DNA of 64,000 bases, taken from Asaia lannensis NBRC 102526. GTDB taxonomy: Bacteria > Pseudomonadota > Alphaproteobacteria > Acetobacterales > Acetobacteraceae. The notes beneath the pieces were generated by a model that was not told the DNA's origin, did no database searches, and saw only the letters and a program-made list of their open reading frames with translations. Positions within the stretch are counted from its first letter, which is position 1; every line of letters begins with the position of its first letter. The stretch spans positions 1-64,000 of the forward strand of contig NZ_JAMXQU010000010.1 of assembly GCF_024054035.1 (NCBI RefSeq). The letters run 5' to 3'. Made by a program: the position numbers and the translations under genes. Below, piece by piece: positions 9,207-18,388 of the stretch.

Positions 9207-10003
9207 CCAGCCTGTCCATCGACGGGATAGAGCCCCTCGAACACATGGGTTGCAGGACCGATCATCAGGACATGATCGTCTTCCTCGCGCCAGTGGATCG
9301 TGAGTGCACCCCCATCCATCTCGACACGACAGACACGATCGAGAAGCCCGCGACGCACGCCATTGACTACGGCCGCGCAGGCGCCCGAACCGCAGGCCAG
9401 CGTCAGACCGGCACCGCGCTCCCAGACGCGAAGCCTTATGACATCGCGCGATACGATTTCAGCACAGCCGATATTGGCGCGCTCGGGGAAAAGAGGGTCG
9501 CGCTCAAGTACGGCGCCGTCACGCCCTGCACGGTCCATACCGTCGAAGAATGTGGCATGGGGGTTGCCCATGGAACACGCTGCGGGACCACCCGGCAGAG
9601 GCAGCTCAAGCGTTGCAATATCGTGCGAAAGGGGAACCTGGTGCCATTCGAGCGCAGGACGCCCCATGTCCACGCCGATCTCACCCTGGGGCGTGATGAA
9701 ACTGGGCAGGAGGCCGGCGCTTGTCTGGAGCACAGGTGCATTGCCTATGAGGGCTGCCACACAGCGTGAGGCATTGCCGCAGGCCCCTGCTTCAGACCCA
9801 TCAGGATTGAAAAAGCGCACGCGTATGTCCGCGCCGTCACGATCGGGGGCGTCGAGCAGAACAAGCTGGTCGCAGCCTATGCCGAAACGTCTGTCACAGA
9901 GGCGAGACATAGTATGTAATGTTGCGTCGAAACGCTCATGGCGCCTGTCGATCATGACGAAGTCATTCCCGAGGCCCTGCATCTTATGGAACCGGATCAT
10001 CAT
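9203..10003 (-). CDS. dapF: Diaminopimelate epimerase
   Basis: DapF interconverts LL- and meso-diaminopimelate for lysine and peptidoglycan synthesis, without a cofactor. The two catalytic cysteines are visible in GACGNASRC and LACGSGACA, and the N-terminal FHKMQGLGNDF is the family's opening motif. The product is 266 residues from the ATG at 10003; a second ATG follows directly. An upstream in-frame start at 10039 would add 12 residues that homologues do not have. No strong ribosome site marks either choice. The gene overlaps mtaB by 4 bp and appears to head the operon. Confidence 0.95.
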   Translation of the reverse strand: MMIRFHKMQGLGNDFVMIDRRHERFDATLHTMSRLCDRRFGIGCDQLVLLDAPDRDGADIRVRFFNPDGSEAGACGNASRCVAALIGNAPVLQTSAGLLPSFITPQGEIGVDMGRPALEWHQVPLSHDIATLELPLPGGPAACSMGNPHATFFDGMDRAGRDGAVLERDPLFPERANIGCAEIVSRDVIRLRVWERGAGLTLACGSGACAAVVNGVRRGLLDRVCRVEMDGGALTIHWREEDDHVLMIGPATHVFEGLYPVDGQAG

Positions 10004-10112
10004 GGGCGCTGTTATAGAGGGTCCGAGCCTCTCCGGCACGGGAAACCTCCGGTTTCATCACCTTAATTTTCATGCCGATGCACCGCCAGAAGCGATGCAG
10101 GAATAAAGACCG

Positions 10113-10739
10113 ATGTTCATTGCCTCCTATGAAACGCCCGCTATCGCACGCCACCTTCGTCTGATCTGGTCGTGTCTCGATATGAGCCGGGAGGCGATTG
10201 AGAAATGCCTGTCCTGTCTGCCTTCAGGTTCGACGCTTCTTGTGCAGGACAGCGATATAGACTGGATGCGCAGACACGCCCCCCTGCATAACCTGCTTCG
10301 ACACAGTGCCACAGGGATCGAGCGCCTGCGACAGGACGGTAGCGTGGCCGAGACCATGGCCCTGTATGAGCACTGCCTGCCTTCGCAGATCGCCGATCAT
10401 CCGACACGCGCCGTGGTCGCGCTGGATATCGTCCTCAAGGACTCTTCCGAAGAAGCATGGGATACCGCCGAGAGTCTTATCGCGTCGGGACTGCCTTCAC
10501 AGGTTGCCGCATCGGCCCTGATCGGCACAGCCCAGGAGATCGCGCAACGTCTGAACGACTATCGCAAGCTCGGCCTCTATGACGTCATTCTTACGGCCCC
10601 TGCGGAGCGCGCGCCCTATCATGCAGTCAGCGAGACACTCGTACCCCTGCTGCGTCAGCAGAGCACTCCAATGGATCGCGAAGCAAAAATCGCCGGCATT
10701 TCCGATGGTCCGTTCGAATGGCACGGCGCAGCACTCTGA
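10113..10739 (+). CDS. Luciferase-like monooxygenase C-terminal-half protein
   Basis: The 208-residue product resembles only the C-terminal half of FMN/F420-dependent luciferase-like monooxygenases. The signs are VVALDIVLKDSSEEAWDTAE, then LIGTAQEIAQRLNDYRKLGL, then LVPLLR, which matches the usual 'GTPEQVAERL-EYAEAG' segment near the end of that family. The N-terminal half of the barrel with the main flavin contacts is absent, and residues 1-90 look unrelated. It may be a truncated enzyme, a decayed gene or a repurposed domain. It lies alone, divergent from dapF. The function should be considered unknown. Confidence 0.5.
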   Translation: MFIASYETPAIARHLRLIWSCLDMSREAIEKCLSCLPSGSTLLVQDSDIDWMRRHAPLHNLLRHSATGIERLRQDGSVAETMALYEHCLPSQIADHPTRAVVALDIVLKDSSEEAWDTAESLIASGLPSQVAASALIGTAQEIAQRLNDYRKLGLYDVILTAPAERAPYHAVSETLVPLLRQQSTPMDREAKIAGISDGPFEWHGAAL

Positions 10740-10871
10740 AAACCCGGTCCTGCGCCAACTCTCCATAACGTTCGAGCCTCTGAGGCTTTCCAGCGTAAAA
10801 GGCGGTCTTGACGGGTTGGGGCCAGGATTGCATCCCTGCCCTCTCTTTCGCACAGACACAGGATCGGTTGA

Positions 10872-11519
10872 ATGACAGAAACCCCGTCGGGGCTGCACCC
10901 TGCGGCCTTCACCCGCGCCAATAGCGAACCGGATCGCGATTTCTACGCCAGACGCAGTGAATCGACCCAGATGGATGCCGGGGCACGCACTGCCGTTACC
11001 GCGCTCTATCAGACCACGTTGCCTGCTTCAGGAGCGATACTCGACCTCATGGCGGGTGAACTCAGCCATCTGCCCGAGGAATCGAGCCATGAGACGGTGA
11101 TCGGGCTGGATGTGCATGAAGGGAGTCTTGCCCGAAACACCGCACTGACACAGCGGATCGTGCAGGATATCAACGAAAACGGCACGATCGATCTGCCTGA
11201 TGCGTCACTGGACGCTGCCTGTCTGTGCGATGGTTTTGCTTATCTGACCGACCCCCTGCACGTTTTTCAGGAGGTAAACCGCGTATTGCGCCCCGGTGCG
11301 CCCTTCATCGTGACGTTCTCGGATAATTTCATTCCGCAAAAAGCCGTGGCCCTGTGGCAAGCGCTTGAGCCAGCCGACCGGACACGCCTTGTCTCGCTGA
11401 TGCTTGATCGCGCAGGGTTCGGTGAACTGGATACGGGCGAGGTCGTCCCGCCGGAAGATCTGACCGCCTGGAACGACACGGTTCACGCCGTTATCGGCCG
11501 CAAGAAGCATACGGCCTGA
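10872..11519 (+). CDS. Class I SAM-dependent methyltransferase
   Basis: The 215-residue product has a Rossmann-type methyltransferase fold. ILDLMAGELSHLP stands in motif I and is an unusual variant without GxGxG. VIGLDVHE is motif II, and LDAACLCDGFAYL with EVNRVLRPGAPFIVTFSD is the type-11 core. Relatives with DLMSSWVSHLP-like motifs are widespread in proteobacteria, but their substrate is not known to me. The gene is 132 bp after the luciferase-like gene and ends in front of a strong bidirectional hairpin. Confidence 0.8.
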   Translation: MTETPSGLHPAAFTRANSEPDRDFYARRSESTQMDAGARTAVTALYQTTLPASGAILDLMAGELSHLPEESSHETVIGLDVHEGSLARNTALTQRIVQDINENGTIDLPDASLDAACLCDGFAYLTDPLHVFQEVNRVLRPGAPFIVTFSDNFIPQKAVALWQALEPADRTRLVSLMLDRAGFGELDTGEVVPPEDLTAWNDTVHAVIGRKKHTA

Positions 11520-11621
11520 CCCACCTCATCCCGGCGCGCGCCCTTTGCCGCGCACTCGAAACGGTGTGCCGGACGGCACAGGCCAAGTGCGATAAGACAA
11601 ACCACGCACTATTGCTGGGAC

Positions 11622-11661
11622 AAGGCCGGATTGCAGCGCCAAAACCGCAATCCGGCCTTTT
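11622..11661. terminator. Bidirectional intrinsic terminator
   Basis: A perfect 13-bp stem (AAGGCCGGATTGC and its complement) with a 12-nt loop is followed by TTTT on the plus strand. It lies between the convergent stops of the methyltransferase (11519) and the isomerase-like gene (11666) and could serve both. Confidence 0.8.
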
Positions 11662-11665
11662 GTCA

Positions 11666-12625
11666 TCAGATTTCGTTCTGGACGAAACCGCCGAGCGCGA
11701 CCGGCATGACCTCACGCAGAAGCGCCACTGATTTCTCGAGCCCCTCAACGGGACTGAGCAGAGGGTCCTCATGCTCGATGGACAGCCATCCATCATAACC
11801 GACCATACGCAAACGGTAGCAGAACTGGCGCCACCACAGGGTGTCGTGTCCGTAGCCCAGCGTCAGATACGACCAGGCGCGATCCGAAGGCAGGCCGAGC
11901 GGACCGTTCTCAAGAGAGGACGTGACAGCCTGTTTCGGCGCATTGAAGCCGGCATCCTTGGCATGGACATGAGAAATGGCCTCGCCCAGCGCATCGATGG
12001 CAGCCAGAGGATCGGCCCCCATCCAGAAAAGATGGGACGGATCGAGATTGGCTCCGATCATGGGTCCGAGCGCCTCACGAAGACACAGGAAATTCGGCAC
12101 ATTATAAGCCCATTGCCCGCCATGCAGTTCGAGCGCGAACCGGGTTACGCCGCATGCGGGGGCCATGCGCAGGATTTTCTCCCAGTAAGGCAGAAGACGC
12201 GCCGTCAGTTGCCACGCCTTGGCAACCTGACCTTCCGGCGGCCATGAACTGACAACCCAGTTCGGCAACAAATCGCCTTCCCGCCCCTCGGGGAGACCGG
12301 ACATGGTACAGATCTTGCCAATCCCCAGATCGCCCGCAAGACGTATGGTTTCCTGAAGGTCCTCGCTCTGTTTGCTGTCGACAGGATGCAAGGGATTGCC
12401 GTTGACGTTGAGCGCGATGATCTCAAGCCCGCGACTTTCGAACGCCTGCAGAAAAGCCTTTCGCGCAGCCGGGCTTTGCCTGAGCCGGGCCAGATCGACA
12501 TGCGGCGCCTGCGACCAGCCGCCTGTATTGACCTCAACCCCCGAGACCCCGAGTGCAACAGCCTGATCCAGCATGGCCTCGAAAGGAAGTGTGCCAAGAC
12601 TGTCCGATACAAAACCGATTTTCAT
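11666..12625 (-). CDS. Sugar phosphate isomerase/epimerase family protein (xylose isomerase-like TIM barrel)
   Basis: The 319-residue product belongs to the AP-endonuclease-2/IolE-like TIM-barrel superfamily. Likely metal ligands lie in FALELHGGQW (Glu), GANLDPSHLFW (Asp, His), HVHAKDA (His) and LSIEHED (Glu). Members isomerise or epimerise sugars and inositol derivatives, and the exact substrate cannot be told. No transporter or dehydrogenase neighbours point to a pathway. The gene is monocistronic and ends at the bidirectional terminator. Confidence 0.82.
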   Translation of the reverse strand: MKIGFVSDSLGTLPFEAMLDQAVALGVSGVEVNTGGWSQAPHVDLARLRQSPAARKAFLQAFESRGLEIIALNVNGNPLHPVDSKQSEDLQETIRLAGDLGIGKICTMSGLPEGREGDLLPNWVVSSWPPEGQVAKAWQLTARLLPYWEKILRMAPACGVTRFALELHGGQWAYNVPNFLCLREALGPMIGANLDPSHLFWMGADPLAAIDALGEAISHVHAKDAGFNAPKQAVTSSLENGPLGLPSDRAWSYLTLGYGHDTLWWRQFCYRLRMVGYDGWLSIEHEDPLLSPVEGLEKSVALLREVMPVALGGFVQNEI

Positions 12626-12831
12626 GATGCGATCACCGTTTCCGTGAATTCTGACCGCATCCCGTAGGCCCTGCGGACGGGAATTATTATTCTCTTCAGA
12701 AACGAGAATCGGAACGTTTTTTCGTTATTCGGCGATCATTTCAATGTGATCCTCGCGACGGAACACGTGATATCGGATCTGGTGCCCTTCGCAGAACACG
12801 CGCCCCTGCGGGATTATCGATGCATCGGCGT

Positions 12832-14991
12832 TCAGAAGGGCGTACTGCGCGCTTCCTGCAGGGCCATGCGAAATGCCCCGTCATTCAGCCAGGTCTGGTT
12901 GTTCTGCCATTCGTGCTGCACCACGATCAGACTGCCAAGCGCATCGATCATCGTGGATCGCGTCTGCGGCGGACTTGCCGGAATCATATCGCGCGTTGCA
13001 GCCATCGCCTCGCTCAGACGCGTATCGAATCCGCTCCGATCGAAGGCAAGGCTACGGAACGGTGAAAACCCCATCCCGTCAAAAAAGCGGGCAAGAACCG
13101 TTTTCAGCGCCTGGGGTGTCTCCTGCCGCAACAGCAGGCGACGCAGAAAGAGCAGATTGCGCCCAAGCGTCATGGCTGAGAGCAAACCATGCAGGTTCAG
13201 TTCCATGAACGGAGTCAGTCTGGCGCCTGCATAGCGGATCACGCGCTCCATCCCCTGCGTAACCAGACCGACCCAGCGGTTTTCGCCTGGAATCAGATGC
13301 GTTGTCCCGCAGATGAAACGCAGGCTGCGAAGCGCACGACGTCTGAGCAGAACGCAGACCTGATGGATATTGAACGGTAGAATGCAGCGGAAAACCAGCA
13401 CACCCGCTCCTAACCCCAGAAGCAGCGCTAGCGTGGCATTGAACCAGGTCAGTTCATCCATGCGTGTATGATTGCCCAGACCGATCAGCGCAGGCAGGAA
13501 AGTATTGTAGGATCCGGCCGCTATGGCCGTTGCAGGGTAACGTGCTGCGAGCCCCCCAATGAACATGAGAGGGGCCAGAGCCACGATCAGCGCCTCGAAT
13601 CCCGTGCCCTGCGGTATGACGAAAAAAACGGGCAGTATCGATGCGATGGCGGCAAGACAGGCGCCGTAGAAAAACTTGTTGCTGACAAGGACCGTGTTGT
13701 CCTGGGTCGCGAATCGTCCCACGACCACGGCAATGAACGAGATGAACGCCGCACCCTGTGGCCATGCCGTAACCTCCCAGACCAGTCCGGCAAGAATGAT
13801 CGCGATGGTCGATCTCAGGCCATTGTGGAAGGCTGCGTGGAAATGCAGGACACGACGAAGCCGGTAGCGCGAGGGAGACAGCGCCTCATCGGGGCGGGCC
13901 TCAAAATAAAGAAGCATCGTCCGGTATTCATCGAGAATCAGGGACAGACCTCGATAGACGATGAAATCATCCGCCGAAATGGCCGATTTTGGCTGCGAAA
14001 CATCCACCAATGCTTCGTGCACCCTGCCCTCGCAGCAGATCTGCTCAAGATCCTGCCTCAACGCTGCCACCGTCGCTGCATTGTCGAGACGTGTTGGCAA
14101 AGCCCTGAAAAAACCGGCGTAATCGCGCAGGGCGGCCTGTGTTTCCGGCGAAAGCGTCAGCTGTGTCGACAGACGCGCCTGCATGCCGAGCCCGCGTGAG
14201 ACGATTTTCGAGAGAATACCGATCGTGGCATAGGCGCAGGCGATGACGTGATCGCTGCGCCCGACTTCGACCACCGTGAATTCAAGCTGGTCATTCAGCG
14301 TCAGCGTACGGCTGAAAACGGCGCGAACGGCTGCTTCGGGCGGCGCTTTGCCCTCCAGCACGTCAGCAATGAGCGTCGATGCCGCGCCGATTGCCTCGAC
14401 CAGCCAGCCATGCATCGCACGGCGCGCCTTGACCGCAAGAGAGGCGGAAAAAACAAGTCCAGCCACCATCTCGCAGAGCACGCCGAGAAAGATATAGGTG
14501 CCGCGCGCCATGGCAATTTCGAAAACATGGTCGGGTGTATTGAGCGATCCGGTTGCGATAATGGCGCAGGTATAGGCAGCAAGCACGAAGGCATAGGCAC
14601 GGAAGTTCTGGCATAGCGTCGCCAGACCCGTGCATAGCCCAGCCCACAGGGCCAGTGCAGGAATGAACAGCCAGGGCGACTGCGGAAAAGCCGAGACGAG
14701 CGTTATGGCACCGACCATGCCGAGCAATGTGCCCACCAGACGCCAGCGCCCTTTCGACAGGCTTTCTCCCCTGGACCCCTGCGCGGTGATCCATACCGTC
14801 ATGGCCGCCCATTGCGGCTCCCCGAGCTCCATCCAGAAAGCAATACCCAGTGCCACCAGAGAGGCGATTGTGTTGCGCAGCGCGAACTCGAATGCATTGG
14901 GCGTAGGAGCCAGAAGCCATTGCAGCGGCCAGCTCCCGCCTCGTTGCTGCAGGAACCGGCTGGCCTGTCGAGCGAGGAAAGCGGTCATCAT
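12832..14991 (-). CDS. FUSC family inner-membrane transporter (AaeB-like)
   Basis: The 719-residue protein has two hydrophobic halves, about residues 35-180 and 385-540, each of five to six membrane segments. They are joined and followed by cytoplasmic domains, the FUSC architecture. EPQWAAMTVWITAQGSRGES near residue 60 is the conserved FUSC segment. Family members export aromatic acids or fusaric acid as tripartite pumps with a DUF1656 protein and an HlyD adaptor; neither partner is next to it here. Two consecutive ATG codons start the gene. It is divergent from the DEAD-box helicase gene. Confidence 0.85.
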   Translation of the reverse strand: MMTAFLARQASRFLQQRGGSWPLQWLLAPTPNAFEFALRNTIASLVALGIAFWMELGEPQWAAMTVWITAQGSRGESLSKGRWRLVGTLLGMVGAITLVSAFPQSPWLFIPALALWAGLCTGLATLCQNFRAYAFVLAAYTCAIIATGSLNTPDHVFEIAMARGTYIFLGVLCEMVAGLVFSASLAVKARRAMHGWLVEAIGAASTLIADVLEGKAPPEAAVRAVFSRTLTLNDQLEFTVVEVGRSDHVIACAYATIGILSKIVSRGLGMQARLSTQLTLSPETQAALRDYAGFFRALPTRLDNAATVAALRQDLEQICCEGRVHEALVDVSQPKSAISADDFIVYRGLSLILDEYRTMLLYFEARPDEALSPSRYRLRRVLHFHAAFHNGLRSTIAIILAGLVWEVTAWPQGAAFISFIAVVVGRFATQDNTVLVSNKFFYGACLAAIASILPVFFVIPQGTGFEALIVALAPLMFIGGLAARYPATAIAAGSYNTFLPALIGLGNHTRMDELTWFNATLALLLGLGAGVLVFRCILPFNIHQVCVLLRRRALRSLRFICGTTHLIPGENRWVGLVTQGMERVIRYAGARLTPFMELNLHGLLSAMTLGRNLLFLRRLLLRQETPQALKTVLARFFDGMGFSPFRSLAFDRSGFDTRLSEAMAATRDMIPASPPQTRSTMIDALGSLIVVQHEWQNNQTWLNDGAFRMALQEARSTPF

Positions 14992-15107
14992 GCCGGGCGT
15001 CTTACCCTAATTTTAGGATCAGCGGTGTCCACAATCTCTTTAAATTTATGACGGAATGCCTATATACAGTGTCAACGGCGAGTCATGCCCCGGGAGAAAA
15101 GTGTTTT

Positions 15108-15121
15108 CGGCACGCGTGCCG
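15108..15121. other. 14-bp palindrome in the helicase upstream region
   Basis: CGGCACGCGTGCCG is perfectly self-complementary and lies about 130 bp before the helicase ATG, in the divergent FUSC/helicase intergenic region. It could be an operator or part of a structured leader. No further evidence is visible. Confidence 0.3.
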
Positions 15122-15248
15122 TTTATTCCTAGATTTCGGCTCGCATATTCTTTATTGACCGCCTTCCTTACGCCGCGAGCCATGCTCGAACAGCGCAGTT
15201 CTGTCACGGCGTTCTCTCTTCGCACGATCCTGATTGAGTCCGAACCGC

Positions 15249-17078
15249 ATGCCCTTTCCCGATACCGTACCGTCTCTAAGTCGCGCCCTTGCGGCACGCG
15301 GTTATGAAACACCGACCGCCGTGCAGGAAGCCGTCCTGCAGCCAGGACTTGAGACACGGGATCTCCTCGTTTCAGCACAGACAGGATCGGGCAAGACAGT
15401 TGCTTTCGGACTTGCCTTTGCTCCTACCCTCATCCCCGAAGGCAGCGAGCGCCTTCCCCCCGCCAACAGCCCGATGGCGCTGGTTGTTGCGCCGACGCGC
15501 GAACTGGCCCTGCAGGTTCAGACCGAGCTTCAGTGGCTCTATGCCGAAACCGGTGCGCGCATTGTCAGCTGCATTGGCGGCACCGATGCCCGTCGTGAAG
15601 CACGCAACCTGTCGAACGGTGCCCATATCGTCGTCGGCACGCCGGGTCGCCTGTGCGATCATCTGTCGCGTGGCGCGCTGAACCTGTCCGATCTGCGTGT
15701 CGTCGTGCTCGATGAAGCCGATGAAATGCTCGATCTGGGCTTTCGCGACGAGCTGGAGCAGCTTCTGGACGCAGCACCGGTCGAGCGCCGCACACTGCTT
15801 TTCTCGGCAACCATCGCCAAGGAAATCGCCAATCTGGCGCGTCGCTTCCAGAAAAATGCCGAGCGCATCAACACGGTTTCGACCAACAAGCAGCACGACG
15901 ACATCACGTATAAATGCGTGCTGACTGCGCCGAACGATATCGGCCGCGGCATTGTCAACGTGCTGCGTTACTACGAGAGCCCGACAGCCATGCTGTTCTG
16001 CAATACCCGCGCCATGGTCGCGCAGGTGCAGGCAGCACTGGTCGAGCGTGGCTTTGCCTCTGTCGCGATCTCGGGCGAGATGGGCCAGAACGAACGCTCG
16101 CGCGCCATTGAGGCCCTGCGCTCAGGTGTGGCACGCGTCTGCGTCGCTACCGACGTTGCAGCACGCGGCATCGACATTCCTGCCCTGTCTCTCGTCATTC
16201 ACGCCAATATGCCAAGCGAAGCGGCGACACTGCTGCATCGTTCGGGTCGTACGGGCCGTGCAGGGCGCAAAGGCACGTGCGTCATCATGGTACCGGTCAG
16301 CCAGCGTCGCAAAGCCGAGCGTCTGCTCTCCTTCGCCAAGATCAGCAATGCCGAGTGGGAAAGCGTTCCTTCAGCCGATGCGATCCTGGAGCAGGATGCC
16401 AAGCGTCTGATGGACGATGCGACGCTTTTCGCGCCGTCTCAGGCCAACGAAGACGCGCTCGCCTCGCAGCTGGCCGATGCACATGATGCTCACCAGCTCG
16501 CAACTGCTCTTGTGCGTCTGTACAAGAGCCGCCTGCCGAGCGTCGAGTCGATCCGTCCCGTCAGCGTCGAGGCCCCGGCACGCGGCATGCGTGACGATCG
16601 GGCCTCGCGTGAATTCACGGGCCGCGTTGACCGCATGGGCGGCGAGTGGTTCAGCCTGGCGATCGGACGCACCGAGCGTGCCGATCCGAAATGGCTCGTA
16701 CCGCTTATCTGCCGTCTGGGCGGCGTGACCAAGAGCGAGATCGGTGCGATCCATATCGATACGGATCACACCCTGTTCGAGATCGCCCCGGACAGTGCAG
16801 AGCGTTTCCGCTCCTGCGTGGCCGGTGCCGATGCCGACGAAGCCAAGATCGAGCCCGCTTCGGCGCCGACCGGCCCTTCCGCTCCGCCGCGCGGCCCGCG
16901 CCGCCCGCGTGAAGGCGGCTTTGCGCCCCGTGGCAAAGGTGGCTTCCGTGGTGGTGACCGTGGCGGCGATCGCGGTGAGCGCGGTGGTGAAAGAAGCGAT
17001 CGCGGTGAGCGCCCCTCATTCCGCAAGGGTGGCGCTTCTGCTGGCAATGGCAAGGGTTCATCGCGCAAGCGCTACTGA
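15249..17078 (+). CDS. DEAD-box RNA helicase with DbpA-type RNA-binding domain
   Basis: The 609-residue ATP-dependent RNA helicase shows all core motifs: Q-motif TPTAVQEAVL, I AQTGSGKT, Ia PTRELALQ, Ib TPGR, II DEAD, III SAT, V ATDVAARGIDIP and VI HRSGRTGRAG. After a linker, residues about 480-570 (FSLAIGRTERADPKWLVPLI) resemble the DbpA/CsdA RNA-binding domain used in ribosome assembly. The last 50 residues are an Arg/Gly-rich tail with GGDRGGDRGERGG repeats, likely RNA-binding and disordered. The ATG at 15249 is preferred over an in-frame TTG at 15234. A G+C-rich hairpin follows the stop. Confidence 0.93.
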   Translation: MPFPDTVPSLSRALAARGYETPTAVQEAVLQPGLETRDLLVSAQTGSGKTVAFGLAFAPTLIPEGSERLPPANSPMALVVAPTRELALQVQTELQWLYAETGARIVSCIGGTDARREARNLSNGAHIVVGTPGRLCDHLSRGALNLSDLRVVVLDEADEMLDLGFRDELEQLLDAAPVERRTLLFSATIAKEIANLARRFQKNAERINTVSTNKQHDDITYKCVLTAPNDIGRGIVNVLRYYESPTAMLFCNTRAMVAQVQAALVERGFASVAISGEMGQNERSRAIEALRSGVARVCVATDVAARGIDIPALSLVIHANMPSEAATLLHRSGRTGRAGRKGTCVIMVPVSQRRKAERLLSFAKISNAEWESVPSADAILEQDAKRLMDDATLFAPSQANEDALASQLADAHDAHQLATALVRLYKSRLPSVESIRPVSVEAPARGMRDDRASREFTGRVDRMGGEWFSLAIGRTERADPKWLVPLICRLGGVTKSEIGAIHIDTDHTLFEIAPDSAERFRSCVAGADADEAKIEPASAPTGPSAPPRGPRRPREGGFAPRGKGGFRGGDRGGDRGERGGERSDRGERPSFRKGGASAGNGKGSSRKRY

Positions 17079-17137
17079 TCTCTCCACCGGTCGCGCATCA
17101 CATCGATGCGGAGCGCACGATAGCAGGTTACATCCGG

Positions 17138-17162
17138 AATGCCCCGCCTTTGGCGGGGCATT
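17138..17162 (+). terminator. Hairpin after the helicase gene
   Basis: An 11-bp perfect stem AATGCCCCGCC with a TTT loop lies 60 bp after the helicase stop. The downstream T run is poor, so termination may be partial. Confidence 0.6.
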
Positions 17163-17207
17163 CTGCGTTTATACGCATCAGTTCTCTCCCATATTGCGAG
17201 GAAACTC

Positions 17208-17254
17208 TGGTGTTGCAATTAAATTGCAACACCATTTACTCAACGAGATATAAT
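17208..17254 (+). promoter_or_regulatory. Putative bfr promoter with a perfect 27-bp dyad operator
   Basis: TGGTGTTGCAATT, a central A, and its exact complement form a 27-bp dyad at 17208-17234. Its right arm contains TTGCAA (17224-17229), a possible -35, followed after 19 bp by a perfect TATAAT at 17249-17254. The core GTTGCAATT-A-AATTGCAAC has the 9-1-9 layout of Fur-family sites. It lies about 150 bp upstream of the bfr start. That it is the bfr promoter and a Fur/Mur-type operator is inferred. Confidence 0.55.
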
Positions 17255-17406
17255 AGAGAGAGTCATTCTTAACTCGGATACTTTATATTAGTTGTTGCGT
17301 TATTTCTATTGCGCCGCACCCTGTCTCATGCTTGAAGAACAGCATACAGCCTGCAACGGGTCGCCTTGCGCTGCCTTGCAAACAGGAAAGAGAAAAGGAG
17401 CATCCC

Positions 17407-17898
17407 ATGCTGAAAGACCCGAAAGTCGTCGAGCATCTCAACGTTCAGCTGACGAACGAACTGACTGCCATCAACCAGTACTTCCTCCATGCACGTACCC
17501 TCAATCACTGGGGCGTCACGAAGCTTGGCAAAAAGGAATATGACGAGTCCATCGAAGAGATGCGTCATGCCGACTGGCTGATCGAGCGTATCCTGTATCT
17601 GGGCGGCCTGCCGAACGTACAGCGTCTCAACCAGATCCTGATCGGTGAGAGCGTCGAGGAAATCCTCGCCTGCGATCTCAAGCTCGAAGAGAAGGCTCTG
17701 GCCGACCTGCGCGAAGGCATTGCATATTGCGAAAGCGTGCGCGATTACGTTTCACGCGATCTGCTGATCCGTATCCTGGCCGATGAAGAAGAGCATGAAG
17801 ACTTCATCGATCGTCAGTTCGACCTGATCAAGCAGGTTGGCATCCAGCGCTACATCACGCTGAACTCGTCGCCTGCTCCCGAGCAGACAGCCGAGTAA
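17407..17898 (+). CDS. bfr: Bacterioferritin
   Basis: This 163-residue subunit belongs to the 24-mer, haem-containing iron-storage cage. The ferroxidase residues match the E. coli numbering exactly: Glu18, Glu51, His54, Glu94, Glu127 and His130. The haem ligand Met52 lies within EEMRHAD. The start at 17407 follows AAGGAG at the normal spacing; an in-frame ATG-less extension to 17332 is not needed. Upstream is a promoter-like TATAAT with an overlapping 27-bp dyad, and a terminator follows. The convergent neighbour is bfd, whose product releases iron from bacterioferritin. Confidence 0.97.
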   Translation: MLKDPKVVEHLNVQLTNELTAINQYFLHARTLNHWGVTKLGKKEYDESIEEMRHADWLIERILYLGGLPNVQRLNQILIGESVEEILACDLKLEEKALADLREGIAYCESVRDYVSRDLLIRILADEEEHEDFIDRQFDLIKQVGIQRYITLNSSPAPEQTAE

Positions 17899-17983
17899 GA
17901 CGCAGCATCATCGCTGCTGCCGGAAGATCGCGTATTTTTCGGTATAAAGCCCCGCTGCCTTATACAGGCCGGGGCGCGACAGA

Positions 17984-18017
17984 CCCGATTGCGTTCACGC
18001 AGTCGGGTTTTGTTTTA
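17984..18017 (+). terminator. Intrinsic terminator of bfr
   Basis: CCCGATTGCG, a TTCA loop and CGCAGTCGGG form a 10-bp stem with one G-T pair, followed by TTTTGTTTT. It lies 85 bp after the bfr stop. Confidence 0.8.
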
Positions 18018-18119
18018 TCGGCACTGCCGATACGGGCATCCATTTCCACAACGATGGATAGCGCCCCTTATGGAGCGCTTGTCCCGTTAGATCCGCCAGC
18101 GGGCAGCATTGCGTCAGGA

Positions 18120-18350
18120 TCAGACGAAAGCCGCGCTGGCGTTACCATGATCGACCGGCTGGAACGCCATCGAGGCCTCCTGCCTTTCACGCAGGAGATT
18201 GCGCAGGGTGCACACCACACCGGAAACGCAATTGCCGCACTGCGCCTTGCACCCTTTCGAGGCATAAACCTCACGCGGTCGGGACGCCCCTTTGCTGACA
18301 GCATCGGCGATATCATGATTGGTCAGGGCGTTGCACGAACAGACGATCAT
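18120..18350 (-). CDS. bfd: Bacterioferritin-associated ferredoxin
   Basis: This [2Fe-2S] ferredoxin donates electrons to bacterioferritin for iron release. The cluster ligands fall at Cys4, Cys6, Cys38 and Cys41, identical to E. coli Bfd (MIVCSCNALT near the start, CKAQCGNC later), with one extra Cys at 34. The product is 76 residues, slightly longer than usual, with a C-terminal extension. The ATG at 18350 is chosen because family members begin MIVC; an in-frame start 12 bp upstream is possible. Two Fur-like boxes lie 40-80 bp upstream, which suits induction under iron starvation. Confidence 0.92.
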   Translation of the reverse strand: MIVCSCNALTNHDIADAVSKGASRPREVYASKGCKAQCGNCVSGVVCTLRNLLRERQEASMAFQPVDHGNASAAFV

Positions 18351-18388
18351 CAGCCATTCCACTCCAGAACGGCGCGACCCTAACAGCG

